Part shown: positions 1 to 12,047 of the stretch, one piece after another
Numbering within the stretch: position 1 is the stretch's first letter
Layout of the letters: each line of letters begins with the position of its first letter
Origin: Rhodococcus spongiicola
GTDB taxonomy: Bacteria; Actinomycetota; Actinomycetes; Mycobacteriales; Mycobacteriaceae
Direction of reading: 5' to 3'
NCBI RefSeq assembly: GCF_004011835.1
Contig: NZ_RKLN01000003.1
Location: forward strand, 620,001 to 684,000
Length of the DNA stretch: 64,000 bases
Made by a program: the position numbers and the translations under genes
The notes under the pieces: generated by a model
Databases searched by the model: none
The model's input: the letters and a program-made list of their open reading frames with translations, nothing else
Told to the model about the DNA's origin: nothing

Positions 1-2
1 TG

Positions 3-3000
3 GATACCGTCTCCGATTTTCCGGACGACCGAGGCTGGGGACTCGCGGACCTCTACGATCCGAAGGCCGAGCAGGCCGGCAAAACCTACACAGTCAAGGG
101 GAGCTTTCTCGACGACCCTGCGGGGTTCGATCCGGAGGTCTTCGGAATCTCGCCGCGCGAAGCGCTCGCAATGGATCCGCAGCAGCGACTCCTCCTCGAA
201 ACCAGTTGGGAGACTTTGGAGCACGCCGGCATCGATCCCCGGTCAGTGCACGGTAGACAGGTCGGAGTCTTCACCGGGCTCTCCGGTATCGACTACGCGG
301 CGAGAGTCGGCGGGCAGCCACCCGAAGACCTCGAGGGCTACTTCATCACCGGCAACGCAATGAGCGTGGCCTCCGGACGAGTGGCCTACAGCTTCGGCCT
401 GTCGGGACCTGCTATCACCGTCGACACCGCATGCTCGTCGTCGCTGGTGTCGATCCACCTCGCGATGCAGGCGCTACGCGCTGGTGAGTGTGAACTGGCA
501 CTGGCGGGCGGGGCTACCGTCATGTCCACTCCGGCGGTCTTCGTCGAGTTCAGTCGGCAGCGGGGGCTGGCCCTTGACGGGCGGTGCAAGGCATTCTCCA
601 CCGCCGCTGACGGTACGGCTTGGGGCGAGGGTGCCGGGATGGTCGCTTTGGAACGACTTTCCGACGCGCAACGCCACGGTCGCCGAATACTCGCTGTGAT
701 CAGGGGCGGGGCGGTCAACCAGGACGGCGCCAGCAACGGCCTGACCGCCCCGAACAAGCAGGCACAAGAGCGCGTGATTCGGCAGGCGCTGGCCAACGCC
801 GGGCTCGGCCCGGCCGACGTCGACGCGGTGGAGGCGCACGGCACCGGCACCAAGCTAGGCGATCCGATCGAGGCGTCCGCCCTGCTGGCCACCTACGGCC
901 GCGATCACCTCCCCGACCGACCGCTGTGGCTCGGCTCGGTGAAGTCGAATCTCGGCCATACCCAGGCAGCGGCCGGTGTCGCCGGGGTGATCAAGATGGT
1001 CCTGGCGATGCAGCACGGCGTCCTCCCGAGGACGCTGCACATCGACCAACCAACCCCGCACGTCGACTGGTCCTCCGGATCGGTGTCCCTGCTCACCGAG
1101 AATCGGGATTGGCCAGCATCCGATCGGCCCCGCCGAGCGGCGGTTTCGTCGTTCGGCATCAGCGGAACCAACGCTCACGTCATTCTGGAGCAACCCCCGC
1201 CGGTCGAGCCCCCGACGTGCGAATCGAATACTCCCCCAAATGAAGTCGTAGCGTGGTTTGTTTCGGCTCAAACCGAGACCGCGCTGCAGGCCCAAGCTGG
1301 TCGGCTACGCGGCTACGCCGCCGACCACCCCGATCTACCACCCGCGACAGTCGCCGGAGCGCTGCTCTGTGCCCGCGCCACCTTCGACCACCGCGCTGCT
1401 GTGATCGGCTCCGAGTCCGAAACCCTTTTGGCCGGCCTCGACGCGCTCAGCCGGGGCGCACCCAGCTCAGACGTGGTCACCGGGGTGGCCGTGGAGGCCG
1501 GAGACCGACCGGTGTTCGTGTTCCCGGGCCAGGGTTCGCAGTGGGTGGGGATGGCCGCCGAACTACTGGATTCGTCGCCGGCGTTCGCCGACAGTGTGCT
1601 CGAATGCTCCGACGCCCTGGCTCCGTACACCAACTTCTCGCTACTCGAGGTATTGCGCGACCGTGATCCGGACTCGCTGGACCGGATCGACGTAGTCCAA
1701 CCGGCACTGTTCGCAGTGATGGTCGGTCTGGCGCAACTGTGGCGCTCCCACGGCATCGAACCGGCGGCCGTGGTCGGACACTCCCAAGGCGAGATCGCCG
1801 CAGCCTACGTCGCCGGCGCACTGAGCCTCGCCGACGCGGCACTGGTCGTTGCCGCACGCAGCAAAGTGATCGCCGCGTCGGCCCGGCGCGGCGGCGGGAT
1901 GGCCTCAGTGGCACTACCGGAAGACGTTGCGCGGGAGAAGGTCCAGCCCTGGGAAGGCGCCATCGAGGTAGCCGTCGTCAACGGGCCGTCGGCGACGGTG
2001 CTGTCCGGCCCCGTCGACGCCCTCGACGACCTGGTCACGCAGCTGCAGGCCGACGGCATCCAGGCCAGGCGGATCGCCGTCGAGTACGCCTCGCACTGCG
2101 CTGACGTCTCCGTACTGCGCGAACCGATTCTCGACGCACTCTCCTCCATCACGCCGCGGCGGTCGCGCATCCCGTTCTACTCGACGGTGACCGGTGGCGC
2201 GTTGGACACCACCGACCTGGACGCGGACTACTGGTACCGGAACCTCCGTCGCCCGGTCAGGTTCGAGCAGGCGACGAGATCGCTCGCCGCGGACGGATAC
2301 CGATTGTTCGTCGAGTCGAGCAGTCACCCCGTCCTGACCGTGCCGTTGCAGGAAACACTCGATGCGGCAGGGATCGCGGGACGAGCCCTCGGCACCATCC
2401 GGCGTGACCGCGCCGGCCTGCGCCAGTTCACCACCGCACTCGCCGAGGCTCAGGTATCGGGAGCACGCATCGAGTGGGACCGGGTGCGGTGGGCTCGGAA
2501 CGATGATCGGCAACAGTGGGCGGACTTGCCTACGTACGCCTTCCAGCACCGGCACTTCTGGCTGGACAGTCCGGCGCCGCAGGGCGACATTGCCTCAGCG
2601 GGCATGGAAGTGGGCGGACATCCGATGCTCGCCGCCTCGGTGGAACTCGGCGACAGCCGGGGCGTGGTCTTCACGGGCCTGCTGTCGCCACAACGTCTTC
2701 CGTGGCTCAGCGATCATGCGGTGAGCGGCACCGTTCTTCTGCCCGGGACCGCCTTCGTGGAACTCGCCCTGCATGCCGGGAGCCGCGTCGGGTGCGGCAG
2801 GCTCGAAGACCTCGCGATCGAGTCGCCCCTGACGATTCCCGCCGAGGGCGAGGTCGCCGTGCAGGTGAGCGTGCTCGCCGACGGCGACACCGGCCATCTC
2901 GCGGTGGCAGTGCATTCCCGACCGGCCGATGTCCCGCCGGAAACTCCCTGGACCCGGCACGCCACCGGCACACTGACAGCGGCCGCGAACACGGCCACCC

Positions 3001-6000
3001 CCCTAGACCAGCAGTGGCCGCCGTCCGATGCCGCACCGATCGACGCCCGCAGGCTGTACGAGTTGCTCGACGAGGCCGGCTACGGGTACGGCCCGACATT
3101 CCGGGGCCTGCGGACAGCCTGGCGCCGCGGTGACGAGCTGTACGCCGAGGTTCGGCTCGGCGGTGAGGATCCGGCCGCGACGGTCGAGGGGTACGGGATC
3201 CATCCGGCGGTACTCGATGCGGCGTTGCATGCGATTGCCTTCGGAGCCGTCGAGTCCGGTGCACGCGACATCCGCTTGCCTTTCAGCTGGGACAAGGTGC
3301 AACTCCACGCAGTGGGCGCGACCGCCTTGCGAGTGCTCATCGCCCCGACCGGGCACGAGCGGTACCGGGTGGCCGCATACGACGCCGCAGGCGACCCGGT
3401 ATTGACCGCGGAGTCGCTGACACTGCGGCCACTCGGTGACACCGGCGTGCAGCCCGCCGAGGTCGGCGACAGGCTCTGTCGCGTGGAGTGGATTCCCATC
3501 GGGGCAGGGACTACGGGCGGGGCCGATCTGATCCCGCTCGAGGAGGCGCTCGACGGCGGGGATCACGAAGGTCGCGTGCTGTGGCTGTCCGCCGAACCCG
3601 GCGATGAACGGGCCACGCCTGCTCGGGCACACGCCGCCGCAGAGGCGACGTTGCAGGCGGTCCAGTCCTGGCTGCGTGACGAGCGCTTGTCCGAAACCCG
3701 GCTGTTGGTCACGACCCGGCTCGCCATGTCGGTCCGCGATGACGAACCGATCGACGACGTGTCCTCGGCGACGGTCTGGGGGCTGATCGGGGCGGTGCAG
3801 AACGAGCACCCGGACCGCATCACCCTGGTGGACCTGGACGTGCAGGCCGGCAGGCTCTCCGATCCCACGCTGCTGGCAATGGCGTTGGCCAGCAACGAAC
3901 CTCAACTGGCGATTCGAGACGGGGTACTACTGGCTCCCACGCTCACCGCAATGACGCGGCCCCGAGCCGCGTCTTCGGCGACGCCCCCCTTCGGCCCGCA
4001 CGGCACGGTCCTGATTACCGGTGGCACAGGAACCATCGGGCGGCTGATCGCGCGCCACCTTGTGGAGAGGTACGGGGTACGCCGACTGGTGCTGACTGGG
4101 CGACGGGAACTCGACGCCGACCGCGCGGCCGAACTGCAAGCAGTTTTCGCCGACTCCGGGGCCGAGGTCACCACCGCCGCCTGCGACGTCGCCGACCGCG
4201 CTGCGGTGGCCGCCCTGCTGTCGGACCTTCCCGACCTGTCGGGCGTGATCCACGCCGCCGGAGTACTCGATGACGGTATTGCCGCGACGTTGAGCATGGA
4301 CCAGTTGCACGCCGTCCTCCGCCCGAAGGTGGACGGCGCCTGGCACCTGCACGAACTCACCCGCGACCGTGATCTGTCGGCGTTCGTGCTCTTTTCCTCG
4401 GCGGCGGGCGTGCTCGGTGGCGCCGGCCAGGCCAACTATGCGGCGGCGAACATCTTCCTCGACGCACTCGCGCAGCACCGCCGCGTCCGTGGGCTGCCGG
4501 CGATCTCGATGGCCTGGGGACTGTGGGACCGCCCGAGCGGCATGACCTCCCATCTGAATGCGGCCGACCTCGACCGGTTGCAGCGCACCGGAATCGACAC
4601 CATCAGCCCCGAGTCGGGGCTGTCCCTGTTCGACGCCGCGCTTGCCGCGAACCGCCCGCTGATCGTGCCGATCCGGCTCTCCATGCGTTCGGCTCGATCC
4701 GACGACGAGTCGTCACCACCGATCCTGCGCCGAGTCCTCGGCATCCGCCGCCGCGCCGCTGCCGCCCAGTCCCCTACCGGCCTGGCCGACGAACTGCGTG
4801 CCCTCGAACCCGGAGCCCGTCACGGCCGACTGCTCGACATCGTCACCACCCACGTGGCCGCGGTGCTCGGCCACGACGGAAAGGAGGCGATCGACCCGGA
4901 ACGAGCCTTCAAGCAACTCGGGTTCGACTCGCTGACGGCGGTACAACTGCGCAACCAGCTGGCGACCGCGACCGGGGTAAGGCTGGCCGCAACGGTGGTC
5001 TTCGACCATCCCACGGCTGACGCGCTCACCGAGGAACTCTTGACTCGCCTGCTCGGCGACAACGCGACTCCGCAGCCAACCCGAGCGGCACGTTCTCGCG
5101 CAGACTCCGACCCGATCGCGATCGTGGGGATGGCCTGCAGATACCCGGGCAATGTGTACCGCCCAGAGGATCTGTGGCGGCTCGTCCACGACGGCCGCGA
5201 TGCCGTAGGCGCGTACCCCGACAACCGCGGCTGGAACCTCGACGAGGTGTACCACCCCGACCCGGACCACAACGGGACGACGTACATGAGTGCGGGTGGA
5301 TTCCTCTACGACGCAGACGAATTCGACGCCGCGTTCTTCGGCATCAGCCCGCGCGAGGCGGTCGCGATGGACCCGCAACACCGCCTTCTCCTCGAGAGCG
5401 CCTGGGAAGCGCTGGAGCAGGCCGGTATCCCACCGGATTCGCCCGGTCTCGCCGACACCGGCGTGTACGTCGGGCTGATGGGCGGCGACTACGGCTTCCA
5501 ATTGATGAACCAGCGAAGTGTCGACGCTGAGGGCTATCTGATGACCGGAACCAGCAATAGCGTGGCGTCCGGCCGGATCGCCTATTCCCTCGGCTTCACC
5601 GGTCCCGCAGTCACGGTCGACACGGCCTGCTCGTCGTCACTGGTCGCCATGCACCTGGCGGCACGGGCACTGCGCGATGGCGAATGCTCCCTCGCGTTGG
5701 CCGGTGGCGCAACGGTGATGGCTACCCCCGGTGTATTGGTCGAGTTCAGTCGTCAACGTGGGCTCGCCGCGGACGGGCGGTGCAAGCCGTTCTCGGACCG
5801 GGCAGACGGCACCGGGCTAAGCGAAGGCTCGGGAATGGTGGTGCTCGAGCGCCTCAGTGACGCGGAACGGAACGGTCACCAGGTCTTGGCGGTCATCCGC
5901 GGATCGGCAGTCAATCAGGACGGGGCCTCCAACGGGTTGACCGCCCCGAATGGACCGTCCCAGGAGAGGGTGATCCGCCAAGCGCTGGCCGACGCCCGGC

Positions 6001-9000
6001 TCGGCCCGGTCGACATCGACGCGGTGGAGGCGCACGGCACCGGCACGACGCTCGGCGACCCGATCGAGGCGCAGGCGCTGCTGGCCTCCTGTGGCCAGGA
6101 CCGGGAGGGGCGGCCGCTGTGGCTCGGTTCGGTCAAGTCGAACATCGGCCACGCCCAGGCGGCCGCCGGGGTGGCCGGGGTGATCAAGATGGTGATGGCC
6201 ATGCGGCACGGGGTGCTGCCGCCGAGCCTGCACGGCGATGCCCCGACCCGGCACGTCGATTGGACGGCGGGCGAGGTCTCACTACTCGCGGAACCAGTTC
6301 CGTGGCCTGAGACCGGGCGTCCGCGTCGCGCGGGTGTGTCGTCATTCGGGATCAGCGGCACCAACGCACACATGATCCTCGAGCAGTCGCCAACCCCCTC
6401 CGCGCCGCAAATCTTACAACCGTCGGCGGCGCCGACCGGCCAGCAACCGTCGGCGGGGCCGCTGGTCTGGGTGATCTCCGGCAAGACCCCCGACGCACTG
6501 CGCGCACAGGCCGCACGTCTGGCCGAGTTTCTCGATACCGACGAGCCCTCCGGGCAGAGCGACGCCGACCTCCCGGACCTCGCCGACCTCGCGTACTCGC
6601 TGGCGACGACCCGATCCGACTTCTCGCATCGCGCCGCGGTGATCGGAGAAACCCTGGAGGACCTGCGTGACGGACTGGCCCGCATCGCGGAGGGCCGACC
6701 GGGCGGAAACGTCGTGACCGGCACGAGCACGCGCGGGAAGACTGCGCTGATGTTCACCGGCCAAGGGGCGCAGCGAATCGGGATGGGCCGCGGCCTCTAC
6801 GACGCCTACCCCGTGTTTGCCCAAGCTCTGGACGAGGTCTGCTCGGCTTTCGACGAGCACGTGGAGAGCCCAGTGCGGCAAGTACTCTGGGGCGAACCCG
6901 GAGAAACCGAAGGCGCTGGAGACGCCGCAGAGTCCGCAGACTCGGGCGCGAGGCTCGACCGCACCGAGTACACCCAACCGGCGCTGTTCGCTGTCGAGGT
7001 CGCACTCTATCGACTGCTCAGGGATTGGGGCATCACCCCCGACTACCTGATCGGTCACTCCATCGGAGAGATCACCGCCGCGCACGTCGCCGGGGTGTTC
7101 AACTTGTCCGATGCCGTCGCCTTGGTCGGTGAACGTGGAAGGTTGATGGAATCGACCGAGCCGGGTCGGATGGTCGCCGTGCGGGCCCGTGCGGAGGACG
7201 TCTCGGAACGGATCGCCGGCCGGGTCGGTCTCGCGGCAGTCAACGGCGCTGAATCGGTAGTTCTCGCAGGCGCCGAACGCGACGTGGAGGCCGTCGCGGC
7301 CGAGTTGTCCGCCGCCGGCATGAGGACCACGAGCCTGCGGGTGGAGCGGGCGTTCCATTCCACCCTGATGGACCCGATCCTCGAACGGTTCACCACGGTC
7401 GTGTCCACACTGACACCGCAGTCACCGTCGATTCCAATCGTCTCCAACGTCACCGGCAGCCTGGCAAGTGCCGATGAGCTTATGTCCCCGAACTATTGGG
7501 CCCAGCACATCCGGCAACCGGTGCGCTTCCACGATGGCATTCGCGCCCTCGACGAACTCGGCGTCACCCGGTGCGTGGAAGTCGGTCCCGGTGCGACCCT
7601 GGCCGCCCATGCCGCCGAGATGATCCCGAACGCGATCGCTACCTTGCCCGGAAGGGGAGACGAGGCGCACGGAATCATGCAAGCAGTTGCCGCCGCCTAT
7701 GTTCAGGGCCAGACCATCGACTGGGACCAGGTGCTTCCCGGTCGGCGTCGGGTGGAGCTGCCGACCTACGCTTTCCAGCGGCGTTCCTTCTGGCCATCGT
7801 CGCCCAACCTCGGCACCGGCGACCCGGTCGAACTCGGACTCGGCTCGGCAGATCATCCGCTGCTCGGTGCGGCCGTGAGACTCGACGACGATGCAACACT
7901 GTTCACCGGACAGCTATCGCTCCAGCGGAATCCATGGCTCCTGGAACCGCCTGTGGGGGAAAGCGAATCTCCGGTGGAGGACGGCGATTCGCCGGCGCCC
8001 GATGACACACGCACGGTGTTGCCGACGGTATTGGTCGAACTCGCATTGCATGCCGCTCATCACGTCGGTCGAGACCGCATCGACGAGCTGACGTTGCACC
8101 ACCCCCTGGTCGTTCCGCCGTCGGGGCTCGCATCTGTTCGGGTGCTCGTGTCGCCGACCGACAACGACGGCGGTCGCACGGTCACCATCTCGTCGAACCT
8201 CGCTGAGGCCGACGACCAGGATGGCTGGGTTCGGAACGCGTCGGCGACGATCAACGATGTCGTCAGCCCGGCCGCTGTTGTACCACAACATGTCTCGGCT
8301 GAGTCCGACGCCGAAGTGCGCCTCGAAGAAGGTACCGACACCAGCGGCTTCGGCATCCATCCGGTACTACTGCAGGCGGCGCTCGAACCCCTTCTCGGCA
8401 GGGACGCCTGGCCGCGCACCTGGTCGGGAATCGGTCTGCATACCGTCGCAGCGGAATCGGTGTCGGTTCAGTTCGCTGCGCGCGAGGACGGGCAATACTG
8501 CGTCAGCACAGCTGATCCCGAAGGTCGGCCGGTATTGACCGTCGACGCGCTGCAGGTGGTGCCGAGGGCGACGGACGCGGACGGCCACTCGACGGGACGG
8601 CGACTGCACCGACTGGCCTGGATCGGCGTCGAGGTCGCAGGGGACGAGCGAAGCATCGGTCCTGTCGTGGTCCTGGGCGCTGATGGGTTGGGCGATGAGG
8701 GTATCGGCTCGACTTTCCCGAGGTATCCCGATATCGCGGCTCTGCGAACTGCGGTGAAGTCCGTACCGACCGAAGACGACCGGCGACCCTGGACGGTACT
8801 GGTCGGGTGTGGCACCGAGGGCGACCAAGGTCCGGAAGCGGCCCACGAGCTGTGCGCCCGTGTGCTGCGACTGCTGCAGGAGTGGCAGAGCGATGACCGT
8901 TTCGCTGACTGTCCTCTGGTGATCGTCACCCGTAACGCGATGGTCACCGACGACGGTGCCGGACAAGACGAACGCACCGACCTTGCGGCCGCGGCTGTTT

Positions 9001-10520
9001 GGGGTCTGGTGGGCTCGGCCCAGAACGAGGACCCGGATCGGTTCGTGCTGATCGACCTCGACAACGGATCGGACGCCGAAGCCGTGATCGCCTCGGCGTT
9101 GGCGAGTGGGGAACCGCAGCTGGCAGCCCGGAACGGCACGCTGCTTGCACCTCGGTTGCGGCGAATGGACCCGGATGAGGGATTGGATCCGGTTGAGGGT
9201 TCCCCGGCACCGTTCGATCCCCGCGGCACCGTTCTCGTCACCGGCGGCACCGGCACCTTGGGGTCCTTGGTGGCTCGCCACTTGCTGACCGCATACGGGG
9301 CACGGCACCTGCTGTTGACCAGCCGACGCGGACCCGACGCCGAGGGGTGCGACCAACTGCGCCGCGAACTGACCGATATGGGGGCAGAGGTGGACATCGC
9401 GGCCTGCGACACGTCGGACGAGTCGGCCGTGGCCGGGCTGCTGGCCCGCATATCGTCGGAGCACCCACTGTCGGCGGTGTTCCACGTGGCCGGGGTGATC
9501 GACGACGCCACCCTGGCCTCACTCACCCCCGAGCGGCTCGACGCGGTGCTGCGGCCGAAGGTCGACGCGGCCTGGAACCTGCACCGGCTGACCGCTAACT
9601 GCGACGTGCAGACCTTCGTGATGTTCTCGTCGCTCGCCGGCATCCTCGGTGCGCCCGGGCAGGCGAACTACGCGGCCGCGAACATGTTCCTCGACGCCCT
9701 GGCCCATCACCGCCACGCTGCCGGACTACCCGCACTCTCGATTGCGTGGGGCATGTGGGCGCCGCCGAGTGCCATGACCGACCACCTCGGCGCAATCGAT
9801 CTGGTGCGAGCGCGCCGCAGTGGAATGATTCCGCTGACCGCTGCCGACGGGCTCGACCTCTTCGACGGCGCGTTGACCGCTGATGCACCCGCTGTGGTGG
9901 CCGCACGGTTCGACTACTCGAGTTCGGCAGCACCCTACGTTCCCGCCCCCCTGCGTGGCCTGATCCGGCAGTCGCGCCCGCACGCAGGATCGGACTCGAT
10001 TGCGACCGGTTCGAGCGGGCCAACAGACTGGGCCGAGCGCCTTGCCGACCGTTCGATTCCCGAACAGCGGCATCTGATGCTCGATCTGGTGCGGGCCGGA
10101 GCGGCCGCGATACTCGGCTACACCGCCTCGGACTCGGTCGACCCCGACCAGGCGTTCAAGGAACTCGGCTTCGACTCGCTGGCCGCCGTTGCCCTCCGCA
10201 ACCATCTCGATGCCGCCACCGGGCTGCGGTTGCCGCCCACGGTGGTGTTCGATCACCCGAGTCCGCGTGCCATCGCGGAGTTCCTGCGCTCAGAACTCGT
10301 TCCGGATCCGGTCTCGGTTGCCCTCGCCGAGGTCGACCGGCTGCACGCGACGATCGGCGAGTTGAGCGATGACGGTGACGCTCGGTCGGAGATCGCACAG
10401 CGGCTGAAGAACCTGCTGGCCGAGATGGGTGCGGTCGACGGTGCGCATGTCGACGCGGTCGACAAGATTCGCTCCGCGACCAGCGAGGAAATACTCGACC
10501 TGATCGATCGCGGACTGTAG
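3..10520 (+). CDS. Modular type I polyketide synthase, two modules, 5' end outside window
   Basis: Extends polyketides by two units; the reading frame is open from base 3, so the first KS is cut by the window edge (3505 residues visible). Order and rough bases: KS1 to 1190 (active Cys codon 432), AT1 1500-2400, DH1 2617-3440, KR1 3480-4700, ACP1 4845-5055, KS2 5103-6387 (Cys codon 5628), AT2 6738-7650, DH2 7848-8565, KR2 9225-9900, ACP2 10080-10290, docking tail to the stop. AT1 carries GHSQG, IDVVQ and YASH, the methylmalonyl signature; AT2 carries GHSIG and AFHS, the malonyl signature. DH1 has H-x3-G-x4-P, YGPTF and DAALH. DH2 has lost all of these. Both KRs keep the NADPH glycine motif, Ser and Tyr, and an LDD/IDD B-type signature. 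No thioesterase or ER is present. The product is unknown. It lies where proS sits next to efpA in mycobacteria, which suggests an accessory insertion. Confidence 0.96.
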   Translation, partial: DTVSDFPDDRGWGLADLYDPKAEQAGKTYTVKGSFLDDPAGFDPEVFGISPREALAMDPQQRLLLETSWETLEHAGIDPRSVHGRQVGVFTGLSGIDYAARVGGQPPEDLEGYFITGNAMSVASGRVAYSFGLSGPAITVDTACSSSLVSIHLAMQALRAGECELALAGGATVMSTPAVFVEFSRQRGLALDGRCKAFSTAADGTAWGEGAGMVALERLSDAQRHGRRILAVIRGGAVNQDGASNGLTAPNKQAQERVIRQALANAGLGPADVDAVEAHGTGTKLGDPIEASALLATYGRDHLPDRPLWLGSVKSNLGHTQAAAGVAGVIKMVLAMQHGVLPRTLHIDQPTPHVDWSSGSVSLLTENRDWPASDRPRRAAVSSFGISGTNAHVILEQPPPVEPPTCESNTPPNEVVAWFVSAQTETALQAQAGRLRGYAADHPDLPPATVAGALLCARATFDHRAAVIGSESETLLAGLDALSRGAPSSDVVTGVAVEAGDRPVFVFPGQGSQWVGMAAELLDSSPAFADSVLECSDALAPYTNFSLLEVLRDRDPDSLDRIDVVQPALFAVMVGLAQLWRSHGIEPAAVVGHSQGEIAAAYVAGALSLADAALVVAARSKVIAASARRGGGMASVALPEDVAREKVQPWEGAIEVAVVNGPSATVLSGPVDALDDLVTQLQADGIQARRIAVEYASHCADVSVLREPILDALSSITPRRSRIPFYSTVTGGALDTTDLDADYWYRNLRRPVRFEQATRSLAADGYRLFVESSSHPVLTVPLQETLDAAGIAGRALGTIRRDRAGLRQFTTALAEAQVSGARIEWDRVRWARNDDRQQWADLPTYAFQHRHFWLDSPAPQGDIASAGMEVGGHPMLAASVELGDSRGVVFTGLLSPQRLPWLSDHAVSGTVLLPGTAFVELALHAGSRVGCGRLEDLAIESPLTIPAEGEVAVQVSVLADGDTGHLAVAVHSRPADVPPETPWTRHATGTLTAAANTATPLDQQWPPSDAAPIDARRLYELLDEAGYGYGPTFRGLRTAWRRGDELYAEVRLGGEDPAATVEGYGIHPAVLDAALHAIAFGAVESGARDIRLPFSWDKVQLHAVGATALRVLIAPTGHERYRVAAYDAAGDPVLTAESLTLRPLGDTGVQPAEVGDRLCRVEWIPIGAGTTGGADLIPLEEALDGGDHEGRVLWLSAEPGDERATPARAHAAAEATLQAVQSWLRDERLSETRLLVTTRLAMSVRDDEPIDDVSSATVWGLIGAVQNEHPDRITLVDLDVQAGRLSDPTLLAMALASNEPQLAIRDGVLLAPTLTAMTRPRAASSATPPFGPHGTVLITGGTGTIGRLIARHLVERYGVRRLVLTGRRELDADRAAELQAVFADSGAEVTTAACDVADRAAVAALLSDLPDLSGVIHAAGVLDDGIAATLSMDQLHAVLRPKVDGAWHLHELTRDRDLSAFVLFSSAAGVLGGAGQANYAAANIFLDALAQHRRVRGLPAISMAWGLWDRPSGMTSHLNAADLDRLQRTGIDTISPESGLSLFDAALAANRPLIVPIRLSMRSARSDDESSPPILRRVLGIRRRAAAAQSPTGLADELRALEPGARHGRLLDIVTTHVAAVLGHDGKEAIDPERAFKQLGFDSLTAVQLRNQLATATGVRLAATVVFDHPTADALTEELLTRLLGDNATPQPTRAARSRADSDPIAIVGMACRYPGNVYRPEDLWRLVHDGRDAVGAYPDNRGWNLDEVYHPDPDHNGTTYMSAGGFLYDADEFDAAFFGISPREAVAMDPQHRLLLESAWEALEQAGIPPDSPGLADTGVYVGLMGGDYGFQLMNQRSVDAEGYLMTGTSNSVASGRIAYSLGFTGPAVTVDTACSSSLVAMHLAARALRDGECSLALAGGATVMATPGVLVEFSRQRGLAADGRCKPFSDRADGTGLSEGSGMVVLERLSDAERNGHQVLAVIRGSAVNQDGASNGLTAPNGPSQERVIRQALADARLGPVDIDAVEAHGTGTTLGDPIEAQALLASCGQDREGRPLWLGSVKSNIGHAQAAAGVAGVIKMVMAMRHGVLPPSLHGDAPTRHVDWTAGEVSLLAEPVPWPETGRPRRAGVSSFGISGTNAHMILEQSPTPSAPQILQPSAAPTGQQPSAGPLVWVISGKTPDALRAQAARLAEFLDTDEPSGQSDADLPDLADLAYSLATTRSDFSHRAAVIGETLEDLRDGLARIAEGRPGGNVVTGTSTRGKTALMFTGQGAQRIGMGRGLYDAYPVFAQALDEVCSAFDEHVESPVRQVLWGEPGETEGAGDAAESADSGARLDRTEYTQPALFAVEVALYRLLRDWGITPDYLIGHSIGEITAAHVAGVFNLSDAVALVGERGRLMESTEPGRMVAVRARAEDVSERIAGRVGLAAVNGAESVVLAGAERDVEAVAAELSAAGMRTTSLRVERAFHSTLMDPILERFTTVVSTLTPQSPSIPIVSNVTGSLASADELMSPNYWAQHIRQPVRFHDGIRALDELGVTRCVEVGPGATLAAHAAEMIPNAIATLPGRGDEAHGIMQAVAAAYVQGQTIDWDQVLPGRRRVELPTYAFQRRSFWPSSPNLGTGDPVELGLGSADHPLLGAAVRLDDDATLFTGQLSLQRNPWLLEPPVGESESPVEDGDSPAPDDTRTVLPTVLVELALHAAHHVGRDRIDELTLHHPLVVPPSGLASVRVLVSPTDNDGGRTVTISSNLAEADDQDGWVRNASATINDVVSPAAVVPQHVSAESDAEVRLEEGTDTSGFGIHPVLLQAALEPLLGRDAWPRTWSGIGLHTVAAESVSVQFAAREDGQYCVSTADPEGRPVLTVDALQVVPRATDADGHSTGRRLHRLAWIGVEVAGDERSIGPVVVLGADGLGDEGIGSTFPRYPDIAALRTAVKSVPTEDDRRPWTVLVGCGTEGDQGPEAAHELCARVLRLLQEWQSDDRFADCPLVIVTRNAMVTDDGAGQDERTDLAAAAVWGLVGSAQNEDPDRFVLIDLDNGSDAEAVIASALASGEPQLAARNGTLLAPRLRRMDPDEGLDPVEGSPAPFDPRGTVLVTGGTGTLGSLVARHLLTAYGARHLLLTSRRGPDAEGCDQLRRELTDMGAEVDIAACDTSDESAVAGLLARISSEHPLSAVFHVAGVIDDATLASLTPERLDAVLRPKVDAAWNLHRLTANCDVQTFVMFSSLAGILGAPGQANYAAANMFLDALAHHRHAAGLPALSIAWGMWAPPSAMTDHLGAIDLVRARRSGMIPLTAADGLDLFDGALTADAPAVVAARFDYSSSAAPYVPAPLRGLIRQSRPHAGSDSIATGSSGPTDWAERLADRSIPEQRHLMLDLVRAGAAAILGYTASDSVDPDQAFKELGFDSLAAVALRNHLDAATGLRLPPTVVFDHPSPRAIAEFLRSELVPDPVSVALAEVDRLHATIGELSDDGDARSEIAQRLKNLLAEMGAVDGAHVDAVDKIRSATSEEILDLIDRGL

Positions 10521-10538
10521 AGATCGCGGACTGTAGAG
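10507..10538. repeat. 16-bp perfect tandem duplication over the PKS stop codon
   Basis: The unit atcgcggactgtagag occurs at 10507-10522 and again, identically, at 10523-10538. The first copy contains the PKS stop codon TAG; the second lies just downstream. It looks like a recent slippage event in the 37-bp gap between the PKS and the convergent exporter gene, with no effect on the protein. Confidence 0.9.
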
Positions 10539-10557
10539 GCGGGCGGCAGGACGCCGG

Positions 10558-12036
10558 CTACACCTGCTGGGCGGCCTTCTCTGCGGCCTGTGCCTGCGCG
10601 ACCTGCGCCGGCGTGAACCGGATGAACAGCGCGACGACTGTCGCCAGGGCGGCGAAGATCGCGCAGCCGAGCAGCGCGAACGTGTAGCCCTGGCTGAGGG
10701 CGTCGAGCTGAGATGCGGTCATGTCGGCGGCGGGCCCGGACACCCCGCCTTCGGACAACGTCCTGGACGTCGCCATCGCGCCGACGATCGCGAGGCCGAC
10801 CGGGCCGAACAGTACCTGAGCGACCTGCGCGATCGCGGCGAGCGGCCCGATCTCGTGCGGTCCGACGCCTGCGATGGCGCACAGCGGCAACGGCACAACC
10901 GCGAGGCCGACGCCGAACCCGACTCCGACAACGAGCATGAACAGGTTCCCGACGTAGGTGGCCGACCCATCGAGCGTGGAGCCGTAGAGCAGGCCGACGA
11001 ACGTGATGAGGGTGCCGACGCCGACGAGCCAGCGCGGCGGAACCCGGACTGCGAGTTTGGACGCGACGAACGCAGCGGCACCGAGCCCGAAGGCGAACGG
11101 CACGAACGCGAGACCAGCGCGCAGCGGCGAGTAGCCGAGGATGTCCTGGACGAACAGCGCGACGAACGGCGCCAGCGAGAACATCACCATGCCGACGAGG
11201 GCGAGGGCGATGAACGTCGCGACGCGGTCGCGGTTGCGGAACAGCGAGAACGGCAGCAGTGGGTTCTCGGCGCGACGCTCGACCGCCAGGAACGCACCGA
11301 GCAGGACGAGCCCGCCGATCAGTCCGACGAGCACCACTGGGCTGTCCCAGCCCATCTCGGGGCCCTCGGTGAAACCGAACACGACGGCGGTGCAGCCGAG
11401 GGTTGCCAGGATCGCGCCCGGCACGTCGAGCTTGAGTCGCTCGGAGCTGGTCTCGGCGAGCGCAACGATCGCGAGTACCAGTATCACCAGCCCGATCGGG
11501 ACGTTGATGAGGAAGATCCATCGCCACGACACCTGGGTGAGGGCACCACCCACGATCAATCCGGTGACCGAACCGATGCCGGTCATTGCGGCGAAGATCG
11601 CAATCGCCTGGTTGCGGACCGGTCCGGGCGCGAAGGTCGTCGCCACGAGCGCGAGCGCGGTCGGCGACGCGATCGCCGCCCCGACGCCCTGAAGCGCACG
11701 GGCCGCGACGAGCGTGGCCTCGTTGTTGGCGAGCCCGCAAGCCAGCGACGCGATAGTGAACAACGCGACGCCGCCGATGAATACCCGCTTGCGACCCAGC
11801 GCATCGCCGAGGCGTCCGCCCAGCAGCATCAGTCCGCCGTACGCCAGGGCGTACGACGTGATGACCCAGTTGCGACCGGCATCGCTGAGCCCGAGGTCGT
11901 CCTGGATCTTGGCGAGCGCGAGCGAGGCGACGGTGCCGTCGAGCACCATCATCAGCTGCATGCCGCTGAGGACGATGATCGCGAGGCCGAACGCCCGCGT
12001 GGTCACGGGGTACTTCACATCGGTGGAGTCAGACAC
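10558..12036 (-). CDS. efpA: MFS drug:proton antiporter, DHA2 family, EfpA-like
   Basis: Inner-membrane, proton-driven exporter of the 14-helix DHA2 (EmrB/QacA/EfpA) family, 492 residues. Visible marks are the TM1 aspartate in VLDGTVASLAL (about residue 33), motif A GGRLGDALGRKR at 73-84, and a motif C-like Gly-rich stretch followed by SWRWIFLINVPIG near 170. It ends 37 bp from the convergent PKS stop and starts 11 bp after the cysG stop, so it looks like the last gene of the minus-strand cobalamin/siroheme run. EfpA precedes cysG in M. tuberculosis too (Rv2846c-Rv2847c, from memory). It is therefore more likely a core gene than a PKS-specific exporter, although it could handle the polyketide. 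Confidence 0.85.
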   Translation of the reverse strand: MSDSTDVKYPVTTRAFGLAIIVLSGMQLMMVLDGTVASLALAKIQDDLGLSDAGRNWVITSYALAYGGLMLLGGRLGDALGRKRVFIGGVALFTIASLACGLANNEATLVAARALQGVGAAIASPTALALVATTFAPGPVRNQAIAIFAAMTGIGSVTGLIVGGALTQVSWRWIFLINVPIGLVILVLAIVALAETSSERLKLDVPGAILATLGCTAVVFGFTEGPEMGWDSPVVLVGLIGGLVLLGAFLAVERRAENPLLPFSLFRNRDRVATFIALALVGMVMFSLAPFVALFVQDILGYSPLRAGLAFVPFAFGLGAAAFVASKLAVRVPPRWLVGVGTLITFVGLLYGSTLDGSATYVGNLFMLVVGVGFGVGLAVVPLPLCAIAGVGPHEIGPLAAIAQVAQVLFGPVGLAIVGAMATSRTLSEGGVSGPAADMTASQLDALSQGYTFALLGCAIFAALATVVALFIRFTPAQVAQAQAAEKAAQQV

Positions 12037-12047
12037 GAGAGTTCACG

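Noticed and set aside
10290-10520. Thioesterase domain at the PKS end
   Set aside because: Only about 75 residues follow ACP2, with no G-x-S-x-G; they fit a docking tail.
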